From NCBI GenBank assembly GCA_963555705.1, contig OY743187.1, positions 14,212,133 through 14,276,132 of the forward strand: a stretch of 64,000 bases of DNA. The letters are read 5' to 3'. Each line of letters starts with the position of its first letter. The stretch's first letter is position 1. The notes beneath the pieces were generated by a model. The model worked only from the letters and a program-made list of their open reading frames with translations, made no database searches and was not told where the DNA came from. Below, piece by piece: positions 32,514 through 43,515 of this stretch. This DNA comes from Ligustrum vulgare (lineage: Eukaryota; Streptophyta; Magnoliopsida; Lamiales; Oleaceae). A program made the translations under genes and the position numbers.

Positions 32514-32945
32514 TTTTTCGTACTTATTTTATGTTATGTTGTTTTCACCTTTCATTTGATTTGAGAAAGGCACCTAAAATGAGAGAGACGTGACATAATT
32601 TGCGCTTTAAGAAATATAAATAATTATACTTTTGTAAGGTGGAGACGAGGACGACGAAAAAAATGTTTATTTGAGAGTAGTTATTTCCTTTGACCCAATT
32701 CCTCGGTCGGGCTGGGTCTGATAACATTAATTTTTTCAACTTGTCACTTAGTAACCCATCCAGCATTGATGGGGAGTAGGACCTTGATAAGAAACTCGGC
32801 GTAACTTCTTAAACTCAATTCTTGTTGTTATTTATATATAAACCTGTATATGCATCATGTGTTTGATGGTTGAATGACATGTAAGTGCGGGACGATAAAA
32901 AACATAATTTAAATAAATAGTTCTGTATTTTCAAAAAGTTTTAAT
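32514..32945. other. Intergenic, nothing recognised
   Basis: AT-rich sequence between the TIR element and the truncated left LTR of the copia element. No gene is seen. Confidence 0.4.
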
Positions 32946-32995
32946 TCAAAGTCATTACGAAGTTTAGTCATCACACCACCAACATCGTTCCAACA
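32946..32995 (+). repeat. Remnant of 5' LTR of the nested copia element
   Basis: TCAAAGTCATTACGAAGTTT through CGTTCCAACA repeats the last 50 bases of the 3' LTR (39114-39163) with few changes. Upstream similarity stops abruptly, so the rest of the left LTR was deleted. Confidence 0.75.
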
Positions 32996-33704
32996 ATCTT
33001 TAGACTTTATTTTACGTGATTATTGTGATGGATACTACAACTTTTTCACTTCGTGATCTTGCCATAGACTTTGTGAAGTTGGAAAGATTTGAAGGCTAAA
33101 ACTTTAGGCATTGGCAAAACAAGTTACATTTACTACTCACTACTTTCAACGTGGTTTATATTCTTACTACTCCAAAATCAGAAGAAACCGATGATGAAAG
33201 CTTGGTAGATACAAGGGCAAGGCTAAAATGGGAACAAGATGACTACATGTGCTAATGCCACATATGCAATACCATGTCGAATGCTTTGTTTGATCAATAC
33301 CATGGAAAAAAGAAGTGCAAAAGAAATTTGTGATGCATTAGAAGCAAAATACATGTCCGAAGATGCTACAAGTAAGAAATTTTTTGCCTCTAAATTTCAT
33401 CTTTATCGAATGGTGGATAATAGGAAGGTAATTGAACAATTCCATGAAATAGTTCATATATATAACCAATTTCAACAACATGATATGAATATGGATGAAT
33501 TCTTTGTTGTCTCTTTTGTAATTGACAAACTTCCCCCAAGTTGGGAAGATTACAAGAAGAATCTCAAGTATAGAAAGGATAACTTTTCTCTTTAAGATTT
33601 GGGCCAACATCTTCATATTGAAGATGATTAAAGAGTGAACAACTCCGAAGTAAATAATGGTCGATCTTCTAATTTCTATATGGTGGAAGAAGGGAAAGAC
33701 AACA

Positions 33705-34700
33705 TGATGTGATCCGGACCAGGCATCGAAGGGCGAAGTCGAGCCATCGGCAATATGATAGTGATCTACGTGCAAAATGGAGTAAGTTCCGTGTTGGGGT
33801 CGAGCCGAGAAGAGGGACGGATCGAGCCGAATCGAGTAAAAGAAATTATTTATGCAGAAAATCCATTACGGCCGTAAAAGAAGACCTTCACGGCCGTAAC
33901 CCCTATATTCACGGCCGTAAATCTTACAATCACGGCCGTAATCAATTAACGAGGAAAAAGGATGAATTTTGGCAGAACGAGGCTTACGGCCGTAAGCCTG
34001 GAAGTTACGGCCGTAACATGCAAACTGAAGGAATTTCATTGTCGTAAGCATTGTGTCACGGTCGTAAAGAATAACATAAATTTAATCAGAAAGGCATTTA
34101 CGGCCGTAAGAGATTTCGTCACTGTTGTAAACAAGCAGCGCCAGATTTTCCGGAATTTTATAATTATTTTATTTCCTTTTTAGTTTTTGGTTATTTTCCT
34201 ATTTAAGAATTTTAGTCTAATTAGAATTCTATTTTGAGTAAATTAGATGCTAGGTTATTTTGCTTATTTATACGCTTTTTCAATTCATTGTAAAGAAAAA
34301 GTTGAGTTTGATTAATAAAATTTGTGAGAGGATTCTCCAAAATTGAGAGGTTGAGTTTATTTCCTTTTTCTTGAACTTATCAAAGATCCGATCTTTGTGG
34401 CGTTCTTCCAACAAACTTATCAAATATTCACAAGAATATTTGTGGCGTTTCCAAATTCGAACTTATCAAGGAATTGACATCCTTTGTGGCGTTCACCAAT
34501 CTTGGTTCTTCAATCCGCATCGTCAATTAATTGCGTCGTGATTTTCGGGTCAAGGTTTTACCGTCAAATCTATCTTTTAATTTCCGTTTCTTTATTCTTG
34601 TTCTTGTTATTTTCGAATCAAATCTGATTTAGATCTTTCCTAGGTATTAATTGTCGTTATTCCGCGTTGTCGACGAGATTCCCCGACTGGGATCTCATCA
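33705..34700. mobile_element. Solo LTR (996 bp) with 5-bp target duplication
   Basis: It begins TGATGTGATCC and ends GATCTCATCA, flanked by CAACA on both sides (33700-33704 and 34701-34705). It has no internal region, so it is the product of LTR-LTR recombination. It holds a TATA-like TTATTTATAC (about 34263-34272) and an array of TTACGGCCGTAA palindromes (33866-34130). It sits in the copia gag and is therefore younger than the copia element. Parent family not identified. Confidence 0.88.
33866..34130. repeat. Array of ten TTACGGCCGTAA-type palindromes
   Basis: 12-base sites start at 33866, 33888, 33909, 33930, 33984, 34005, 34038, 34056, 34098 and 34119. Four keep the full palindrome TTACGGCCGTAA and three are TCACGGCCGTAA. 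Three decayed copies read TTGTCGTAA, ACGGTCGTAA and ACTGTTGTAA. Intervals are 22, 21, 21, 54, 21, 33, 18, 42 and 21 bases; the linkers themselves are unrelated. Confidence 0.9.
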
Positions 34701-37215
34701 CAACAATAAAGAAAACAAACATAACTTCTCAAAGAAAAGCAAAAAGAGGAAATTTGACTCCAAAAACAAAGACAAGAAGAAAAAGGAATCATACTTTAAT
34801 TGTGGTAAGATGAGACATCTCAAAAGGGATTGTCGTCTTGCAAAGAAAAAGAAACAAGATGGGAACTCCAATTTCGTTGCTATGATAAATGAAGTGAACA
34901 TGGTGGAGGAAAATAATGAGTGGAGGATTGATTCCGGTGCCACTGGCATGTTTGTAAGGATCGAAATACTTTCACCACTTATGAACCCATGGAAGATGGA
35001 AAAATTCTCTACATGGGAAACTCTACCACCGCAAATATTCTTAGAAAAGGCAACATTGATATGGAATTTACTTCCGAAAAAACTCTCACTTTGAAGGATG
35101 TTTTATCATGTACCAGATGTTCGAAAGAATCTTGTATCCGGAGGTCTTATTAATAAGTTTGGTTTCAAACTTGTATTTGAGTCAAATAAGTTTGTATTGT
35201 CTAAAGGAGGAGTCTTCGTTGGAAAATGGTTCATATATGACGGAATGTTTAAACTTAATATCATGATTAAAAATAAAAATTTCATTTACATCGTTGTTGA
35301 TTCATTATCTATTTGACATTCATGTTTAGGACATGTTCATTTTTCCAAAATTAAAAGAAGTAGTTCTTTACTTGACTTATTTATAGTGACGTATGTGATT
35401 TGCATAGCACACCTAGTAGAAGAGGAAAACTTTACTTTGTGACTTCCATTGATAATATCTCAAAATTTTGTTATGTATTTTTAATGCTTTCTAAGGATGA
35501 AGTTTTGACTAAATTTAAAATCTTTAAAAATGAAGTTGAAAACTTGTGCAACACTAAAATTAAATACCTTAGAAGTGATAGAGGAGGAGAATATCATTTT
35601 CCTTCTTATTATGAAGATGTTGAAATAATTCATGAAACATCTATAACATACACTCCTCAACAAAATGGTGTAGCAAGAGGAAAAATATGACATTAACCGA
35701 AATGGTTAATACTATGTTGAATAACTCAGGTTTAAGTAAAGGATATTGGAGGGAAGCTTTGCTTACAGCATGTTATCCTAAATTTTGTCTTGTAAGGACA
35801 AGAAATAAAGGTGTGTAAATTAATTAAGTTATTGTATGAACTTAAACAAGCACCTAAGAAATAACACGAAAAATTTGATAAAGTTATCGTTTCCAATGGA
35901 TTTAAGATCCATGAATCAAAAAAAATGTGTGTATAGCAAGTTTAATGGACACAAATGTGTAATTATTTATCTATAAGTGGATGACATGTTAATATTTGGA
36001 ACGGACTTAGAAGTAATCAAATCTACTAAGCCAATGTTATCATCAAACTTTAATATGAAAGACATGGGACTTGCAAATGTGGTTTTAAGAATTAAAATCA
36101 TAAGGAAATAAACTGAGATCATACTTACTCAATCACATTATATTGAAAAGGTGTTGAAAAAGTTTGATCGTTTTAATTGCGAGTCGTTATCTACTCTGTT
36201 TGATTCAAATGTTAGGATGTATCCTAACATCGGTAAAGCAATTTCTCAATTAAAATATGCTCGGGTAATTGTATGTCTTATGTATGCAGTGACATCTACA
36301 AGACCGGATATCGCATTTTCCGTCAGTAAAATGAGTCGATAAACTAATAATCCTAGTCAAATGAATTGAAAATGAGTTAATAGAATTTTAAAGTATCTTA
36401 AAGGTACTATGGATTTTGGTATTCATTACTCAGAATATCCTTTAGTTTTAGAAGGTTTTACTGATGCTAGTTGGATTACCGATCGAGAAGATCATGCATC
36501 AACTAGTGGATGAATATTCACACTTGGTGGAGGTGCTATATCATGGAGTTCTAATTAAAAAAACTTGTATAGCAGATTCCACTATGGCTGCGAAATTTAT
36601 TGCATTAGTTTCATGTAGTAAAGAAGCCGAATAAATAAGGAATTTATTGATTGAAATTCCTATTTGACCTAAACATATGCCTTCGGTATCTATTCATTGT
36701 GATAGTGAGGCTACGTTATCTATAGCATATATTCAAATCTAATCTATAATGGAAAATCTAGACACATTGGTTTAACATATAGCTCGGTAAGACAAATGAT
36801 TTCTGATGGAGTCATTACAGTTGATTATATGAAGTCAAGTCAAAATTTGGCGGATCCTTTGACGAAAGGCCTTGTAAGGGATTTAGTTTCTAAAACGTCA
36901 AAGGGAATGAGATTGTGGCCAATTCAAAATCATCAATAATGGAACCTCGACCTAACACTTGAAACATCAAGCTCTTAAGTTCAATGAGTAAAAGTACATT
37001 ATATGAGTAATTGCAAACATTTAAATTAATCTCAAGATAGAAATGCTTGGAAACGTATCAATAAGGGTAGGATGAGATAAATGGCTCTTAATAAACTTAC
37101 ATAGATATCTATAAAATGCTTTAGATACATTGACATTTTCAATAAGTCTACCTATATGAATATCGGGGATGGTGTTGTCTCCAAAGTGGTTTGGTCAACT
37201 AATCAAGATATTCAT

Positions 37216-38445
37216 GAAAATAAAACCAAGATATTGGACACATGGTCTATTCATGTGTTGTTTATTGAACACGATAAAGACTCTCAAACCAGTGTTCTAA
37301 AACGCGCGCGTTGTGCGCGCACAACACGCTCGTTAGCGTAATGCGCCCATGTAACACACAATAACAACGAAAGGCGCGAAAAATGCGGTCAACGGAGAAT
37401 GTTGACAAAAATACACGCACAATAACGCTTTCGCGCTCAAAGGCGCGCATTTTTAATATTATTATTTTAATCATTAATTAAAAATTTTAAAAACTCAGCA
37501 CCCAGTTAGCCAGTCAAACTGGTCAATCGTTTCAGAAAATTATATTATTATTATATATTATTTATTATTTATATAAAAATAAAAAAGGAATTCTTAACTC
37601 CAAAGGGGTCAACTGTACAGTTGTTTCTGAATGTTGACCCACTACATGAGTGCCTTCTTTCTCCTAGAACAGCCTTTATATAGGCGCAGTGACTCTTGCT
37701 TTAGTCCAATGCAACCGATGTGGGATAAGTAGTAAAGGTAAAGCTACAGTAACGTCCTTCTTCCACTTTATAAATAGGAAATGTTTAGCCAACACTTGCT
37801 TTTTTTTTTTAATTATTTTATTTTTCTTTTACAACCCTTATCATATGGGAAAATATTTTCTTTTTTTTTTATTCTCTTTTATTTATTCAATTTTTCACCT
37901 ATTTGTATTTCATTATTAGTAATAATTTAATCTCATTTTAGATGTGTTTGGTATGCATTATTCTCAATTATTTAATGGTTTAGATTGATAAAAAAATTAT
38001 TAAAAAAAATTAAAATTGAAAACGCTTTTTTTACGCTTTTTAACGCATACTCCCGCTTAAACTTCAAAAGCTTGATTCTTGAACTCCACGCTTCGTCACG
38101 CTTCACGCTTTTTAGAACACTGTCTCAAACAAGTGTGTGGGGTGTTTCCACTTAGTCACATATGGTCACTGGTTCAGAGATTGTCTACCACACTACCTTG
38201 ACTAACATTTAAAACATTTTCCCTATGTGAAGGTTCAAGTCCTAAAGACACCATCAAGATATTGGACACATGGCCTATTCACGTGTCATTTTATTGAACA
38301 CAATAAAGACTCTTAAACGAGTGTGTGAAGCGTTTTCGGTTAGTCACATAGAGTCGCTGGTTCAAAGCTTGTCTACCACACCACCTTGACTAGCATTTGA
38401 AACACTTTCCCTATGTGAAGGTTCAAGTCCTGAAAACACCTTCAT
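37216..38445 (+). repeat. Direct duplication of about 195 bp, first copy split by hAT
   Basis: AAGATATTGGACACATGG, GTGTGTGG/GAAGCG, TCACATA.GGTC..TGGTTC, CTTGTCTACCACAC and CCTATGTGAAGGTTCAAGTCC occur in the same order twice. The first copy is at 37216-37289 plus 38131-38250 and the second at 38251-38445. The hAT at 37290-38122 interrupts only the first copy. Both copies lie between the copia pol end and its 3' LTR. Confidence 0.75.
37290..38122. mobile_element. Non-autonomous hAT element (833 bp), 8-bp target duplication
   Basis: TCTCAAAC flanks both ends (37282-37289 and 38123-38130). Inverted ends are CAGTGTTCTAAAACGCG and CACGCTTTTTAGAACACTG. Subterminal GCGC/CGCGC words are unusually GC-rich for the window (37303-37460). 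It contains no transposase. It includes GATGTGGGATAAGT, a sequence typical of plant promoters or leaders, at about 37719, and a TATATAGG; it may carry host DNA. Confidence 0.88.
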
Positions 38446-38517
38446 TTATGCATAAGTTTAAAAAACTTACACAAGAGAATTTTCAAAACCTCATTCATTT
38501 TGAAAATGGTGGAGGAT

Positions 38518-39163
38518 TGTTAGAGGAATTTTCTAAAATGAATCATATATACAATGATTGAAGAAAATGTAGGAAAAAGGAATGAAACGGATCAAAAAGG
38601 AAATTACATCATTTTGGCCAGCAATTGTCATGCAGTCGCATGGGATTGTTGGACAATTTTTTTTGACTTGATTTTTCTTGCACATTTTCATGTATTACAT
38701 GATTTTTCATGAAAAGTTGGAATCATGAAGAGTTGTATCATTTGTAAGGGTTGTATCTATTAAATATACACCTCTTGATGCTCTATATAAATGATTAATT
38801 GTGGTTTTTGAACACACTTGAACTCCTCATCTTCTCTACCCATATTATCTTCTTGCATTTAAAATAACATTATTCTTTGCATTGAAAACTCATGCCTAGT
38901 TTTCATTTACCTCAGCTTTAAATACTAGACTCTCTTGTGTTAATTTATATAGTCCTTCTGTTTGGGATTGTTGTCGGATATTGTACGTTCGTCATCAAAC
39001 AAAAACTTTGATTTCATTGTATCTTGGAGGCTTATTTGGATCCCTCGTGCATACTATTTGGTGGGACAAATAAAGTCTAAGGAAAGCGAGTGTCGTGCCG
39101 TGTCTTGGAATCTTCAAAGTCATTACGAAGTTTAGTCATCACACCACCAAAATCGTTTCAACA
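38518..39163 (+). repeat. 3' LTR of the nested copia element
   Basis: It starts TGTTAGAGG after a purine-rich GGTGGAGGAT tract and ends TTTCAACA; 646 bp. Its last 50 bases match the left remnant at 32946-32995. TATA-like CTATATAAATG lies at about 38782-38792, fitting a U3 promoter. Confidence 0.75.
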
Positions 39164-39179
39164 CTTCAGATATATCTCT

Positions 39180-39690
39180 TGAAGTTGCAATTCTGGATTA
39201 TATGGCTACACCATTTTAGAATTCACAGAAAATCATACGCTGCATTTGTGTTTTAGAAAATGGTCTCAGTTTTACGTTATCTTTTTCCCAACCTGAATAC
39301 ATCAACCTGCCATCAACGATGACTGAACTTGCCGGAGGGACTACGTTTGAGATTACTGGAGGGGCTGTGAAAAGAAAAGACTGGTAAATTGGTTCTTGCA
39401 CTGTAACTCTTTAATATCTCAGACACATTCATATACTGCCATCCAAACATGCATGTATAATGCATTATCATTGAAGAAGACATCGATGGTCAATTATATC
39501 ATCGAGAAATATTTGTGGAAGGAGAAACAATGTTGCATCTATTTCTTCTTGCACTTGCAATTCTCGATTATAAGGTTCCACCATTTTAGATTTCACAGAA
39601 ATTGTACGCTGCATTGGTACTTTCGCACACATTCTCATTTTCATATATGTTACCACCTGCACACTTGAGATTGCCATCAAGCTCCTAGGT
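39180..39690 (+). pseudogene. Duplicated exon-like fragments, family not recognised
   Basis: TTGCAATTCT.GATTATA.GG through CCATTTTAGA.TTCACAGAAA and TACGCTGCATT occurs at about 39184-39260 and again at 39548-39620. After the first copy an open stretch reads LENGLSFTLSFSQPEYINLP then STMTELAGGTTFEITGGAVK, which looks like real coding sequence preceded by a possible acceptor (TTTTAG at about 39255). The second copy diverges into other frames. I cannot name the protein. Confidence 0.4.
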
Positions 39691-39960
39691 TAAACAAAGG
39701 CTTGCTTCTGAAAATGTCATACTTAAGGATAACCAACCTAGCTTTATAGATGGATTTCCTTAGAGGTTTTAGACTTACGGGGCGTACGAACGCCTTTATG
39801 ATGCTTCCTCAACATATTAAAAGAAGATGATACTTGGAAACTTTGCTCCCAGACATTTCTTTTCCTCGAGTGATACTTATCCATCAGGTAAAAATCTATA
39901 ATGGTTATTGACTGTGAACAAAGATTAGATTCTATATTTGTAGGTTAACATAAAATCAGT

Positions 39961-40191
39961 GTTACGGTATTTTTGATAGCCTGTGGCGTACCCCGTAATA
40001 CACGAATTATTTTCATTTGAAGGAGATTTTTGTCCCAATTGCCTGGGGATGCCCCCCACAATTCTCATATCATAAGGTCAAGGATTCAAATCCCTGGGGA
40101 CACGCCTAGTCAGCTGGGACAAAAATCACCTTCAAAGGAGAACAATTCGTATGTTATGGGTATGCCACAAGGCTGCCAAAAATATCGTAAC
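39961..40191. mobile_element. Foldback element 1 with 77-bp inverted arms
   Basis: Ends GTTACGGTATTTTTG and CAAAAATATCGTAAC. The arms continue through GTGGCGTA/TATGCCAC, ACACGAATT/AATTCGT and GGAGATTTTTGTCCCA/TGGGACAAAAATC. The loop (40038-40114) contains GGATTCAAATCCCTGG, a B-box-like tRNA relic. Confidence 0.75.
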
Positions 40192-40200
40192 ATATAAAAT

Positions 40201-40490
40201 GCGGTATTTTTGGAAGTTTTGTGGCGTAACCCGTAACACACGAATTGTTCCCCTTTGAAGGAGATTTTTGTCCCAACTACCGCATCCTCAGGGATTTGAA
40301 CCCTTAACCTCATAATATGAGGTTTGTCAGGGCATCCCTACCTACCAGGGATGCCCTGACAAACCTTATAAGGTTTAGGGTTCAAATCCCTGGGATGCAC
40401 TCAGCTAAGGCTGCGACAAAAATCTCCTTTAAATGGGAACAATTCGTGTGTTACGGGGTACACCACAAGACTGCTAAAAATACCTTAACA
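40201..40490. mobile_element. Foldback element 2, near-complete 290-bp hairpin
   Basis: The outer arms are the same as in element 1. The inner part is also palindromic: GGTTTGTCAGGGCATCCCT (40321-40339) is perfectly inverted by AGGGATGCCCTGACAAACC (40347-40365), with only seven bases between. Both arms contain the GGATTTGAACCCT / GGGTTCAAATCCC tRNA-like box. The two elements are adjacent, about 10 bp apart. Confidence 0.8.
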
Positions 40491-41757
40491 TCAGGTAATT
40501 TTTTGTTCTGAGGAATAATAAATGATCGAGGGTCAAATATAATATGCACAATCATAACTGGTTAGTGTGATTTGATCTGGTTAACAAAATACTCAAGGCA
40601 AAAGCATGATTGTCATGATACAATTGGGACCAAACATACCTTGGAAAATCGGATAAAAATGACACACGTTTCTTTGAAATTGGGATTTAGCAAAATGTAG
40701 AACATGAGTTAGGATCAGATAGCATAGAATCAAATTATGACAGGGAAGAACAATCATAATACAAAGTATGAATTGACCATAGGGCACACCCTCAATCATA
40801 ACCGGGGTGGGTGGAGTGGAATAAAAAACATGTTGGCAAGAACATGAAGATTTGAGACCAAGCATACCTCACAAGATTCCGATAAACATGACTCACGTTT
40901 CTCTAAAGTATTAGTTTATCATAGTTATATCAGTTAGACATAGATATGCCATAACCAAATTATGGCAGTGGATATCAAGCATAATGTAGAGTATGAATTG
41001 ACCACAACCCACAACCTCATTTAAATTCTTTCTGCAATACACTCAAAATTTGCCTCTTACAGTGAGTACAATCATTTAGAACCTAAAATCCACATGATAA
41101 TACTGCACCACATCAACTAACCATAGTGCACCAAATCAATTAGGTGGACTCGAAAATACTTGGATTGGATAAATTCAAATATAGAAAGGTGACAGTTTCA
41201 TTAGGTTGGAGGATGTAATCAATCTGGTTAAACATCATTGATTGTATAGTGTTGCAATTTGAAAAATATAGAATTTATTTGCATTATCATAATAACTGGA
41301 TTCATATAAGTGATGACAAATCACAACTAAAAATTCTGCAAAAAGACCCTATATCAAATCAGCGACAAATCCAGAATTGTGGTTGAGCTAGAGCGGACTT
41401 TCACTCTTTGACCATTGACCATTGACCGTCAACGGCGAAATATTATTTAATTAAAAAAAATTAAAAATTCTACTAACATATATAAATGCTTTAAAACGTA
41501 ATTTCATTTAATATGAAAATATAGTCCAACACAAACAAAAATAGTAGGAAAATACATGATATAATCCTACTCCGTAACTATAAGAATAGACAACCGTATT
41601 CTCAAGATCTCATAATTTGAAAGCGTTGCAAAATTGCTTCATTTTCAATGAATTTAAAATTCTTGCGCTTTATGTAAATCATCAAACTATCATTCAACCA
41701 ATCGTTTCCCAAAGCAACAAATGGATTTGACGGATTTCATGGGTAATGGATATAAGG
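40491..41757. other. Gene-free, diverged direct repeats
   Basis: GAGACCAAGCATACCT / GGGACCAAACATACCT, ACTCACGTTTCTCT / ACACACGTTTCTTT and AGTATGAATTGACCA occur in the same order at about 40625-40790 and 40855-41010, indicating an old duplication. There is no coding signal. Confidence 0.4.
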
Positions 41758-42180
41758 CTGCGTTTGATAACCTTAAGTTTTCCATGGAAATGGGCTTTTC
41801 AAGTGATTTTTCAACTATTACAATGTTTGATTGCCTAAGTTTTTTATGAAATTTGTTTTCCAACTTGTCTCAAAATCCGGTATTTTTCTTAATTTGGAGG
41901 AATTCGTTTTTCAAGGGGGAGGAAGTTTTATTTTCCATGAAAAATCTTTTATCATATTCGTCACGTTTGATCATTTTTATTATTGTTAATTGATTTATTT
42001 ATTTTTCAAAAATTAATATTATTATCAAGTACAAATGTGTGAAAAAAATTAAAAATATATTAAAATAGCTAAATTTTACTTTATTTTTCATGGATAACAA
42101 TGTTAATCAAACAACAAAAGTTGAAAAATTCCCTATTTTTTCCACTAAGAAAATTAAACCAATCAAACACATTACTAGAC
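41758..42180. mobile_element. MITE, TTTGATAACC...ATTACTAG relative of 2280-2695
   Basis: It contains TTTCCATGGAAATGG, AGGAAGTTTTATTTTCCATG, CACGTTTGATCATTTTTATT, ATTATCAAGTACAAATGTG and ACCAATCAAACACATTA in the family order. Confidence 0.6.
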
Positions 42181-43049
42181 TGTTACATTTTTTAAAAAAT
42201 AATAATAATAATAATAATAATAATTAATTAATCTGAAAATCCGTTTGAATTCAACACGAGTAGTCGAACGCTCACCCATAGCTGGATCCGCCCATGTATC
42301 AAATCGAATTATGAAATTAGAAATATTTTAAAGGTTACCTTCAAATATTACCCAGAGACCTGATGTTGTATCTAGCAAATCCAGTATTCATGGCAGTGTA
42401 ATTTTAACGAAGTCCAGATCAACTATTAATTCGGAATGCACCCTTCGAAATGCCTCAAATTGAAAGACTGATTTGTCACTGAGAAATTGTTTGAGTGATA
42501 TTAATTAATTGTAAAAATGCAAAGATGACAATCATAAATTGAGATTCTCTTGTCAACTCCCCTGTTAGTGTTCAGCAACCATAATTTTAACGAAATACAG
42601 ATCACCAATCTTTAGAATGAACCTATACAAATTACCTCAAATTGAAAGACTCATTTGTCACTGATAGACCTTTTGAGTGATATTAAAAATGAAGTGGCAA
42701 TCGATGACACTCAGTAATTGAATTTCTCTGTTAAACAAATATGCGTGATGAGCTCAAAGGTGTTTTTATTTTATTGATGGTGATAGGAGCTTTGGAATTG
42801 TAATCGATGGCAACATCAAAAATTCGAATTTGCCTGTCGAAGATATGTGTGTGACGAGCTTAAGAAAGATGAAGATGGTGAGTGTTATCGGAAGACTTGT
42901 GATCCCAGTGTAATTCCTGGCCGTGAAATTTAATTTTTAAAGAATATAATGGATAATATGATCGATGGGGGTCATTTTATAGAAATATTTTAATTAAGGT
43001 GTTAAAAAACATGTATTATAGTTGGTTGTGGCATAAATTAAGAACCTAG
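42181..43049. other. Gene-free, old direct duplication
   Basis: TCAAATTGAAAGACTGATTT / TCAAATTGAAAGACTCATTT and TTTTAACGAA.TCCAGATCA are shared by about 42400-42510 and 42585-42690. An (AAT)n tract lies at 42199-42222. No gene is seen. Confidence 0.4.
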
Positions 43050-43515
43050 CGTCCGTTTGATTGTAAAGGTAGAATTCGGGTGGAAAAAAAAAGAATTTCA
43101 GGAAAAACTAATTCCTGAAAATTATAAGGGTGTGTTTGATTTGGATGATTTTCCATGGAAAATACTCAATTCCTACTTTATTTTCCATCTTTCATTGTTT
43201 GGTTGCATTTTTTTCCATGGACATGGATTTTCTAGCTTTTTCCGCACGCTCGCGTCTTCCTTCATTTCAAGGAAATTATTTTTCCAGCTGGATAGGAGAA
43301 TTTATTTTTCAGGGAAAATTGCGTACCTTTTCATCACGTTTGATTATTTTTTTATTTTTAATTGATTTATTTTTTTCTCAAAAATTAATATTATTATTAC
43401 TAAGTACAAACTTGTTAAAAAAATATTATTATTAAACTTTCAATTCTCATGAATTTAATTCCCTAGAATTCATTTTTTTTTCATCCAATTTTTACCCTTA
43501 CTATCAAACGCAGAT
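43050..43515. mobile_element. MITE copy of the 2280-2695 family
   Basis: The CGTTTGATTG left end and ACTATCAAACGCAG right end enclose the AAAAATTAATATTATTATT / ACTAAGTACAAACTTG core. Two short overlapping ORFs here are by-products. Confidence 0.6.

Larger units (their letters stand above)
33028..36925 (+). pseudogene. Ty1/copia gag-pol, decayed and interrupted
   Basis: Gag begins at 33028 (MDTTTFSLRDLAIDF) and has an early stop and a frameshift. It is then split by the solo LTR at 33705-34700. It resumes with a Lys-rich stretch and a zinc knuckle (NCGKMRHLKRDC; the first Cys-x2-Cys reads YFNCGK, so one Cys is lost). Protease DSGAT is at about 34930. Integrase is partial, with LRSDRGGEY and TPQQNGVA (35570-35680). 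Most of the reverse transcriptase N-terminus is gone; YELKQAPK, a Y-x-DD-like VDDM, and an RNase H/terminal DPLTKGL (near 36852) remain. Many stops. Dead element. Confidence 0.8.

Noticed and set aside
33866..34130. CRISPR-like array
   Set aside because: Short regularly spaced repeats superficially fit, but this is a plant retrotransposon LTR, the repeat is a 12-base palindrome, and spacers are about 9 bases.
39114..39163. Reading the two 50-bp matches at 32946 and 39114 as target duplications
   Set aside because: They are far too long and coincide with LTR ends, so they are LTR sequence; the left LTR is truncated.
40080..40400. tRNA genes suggested by GGATTCAAATCCC boxes
   Set aside because: The boxes occur in mirrored positions of foldback arms, without acceptor stems.
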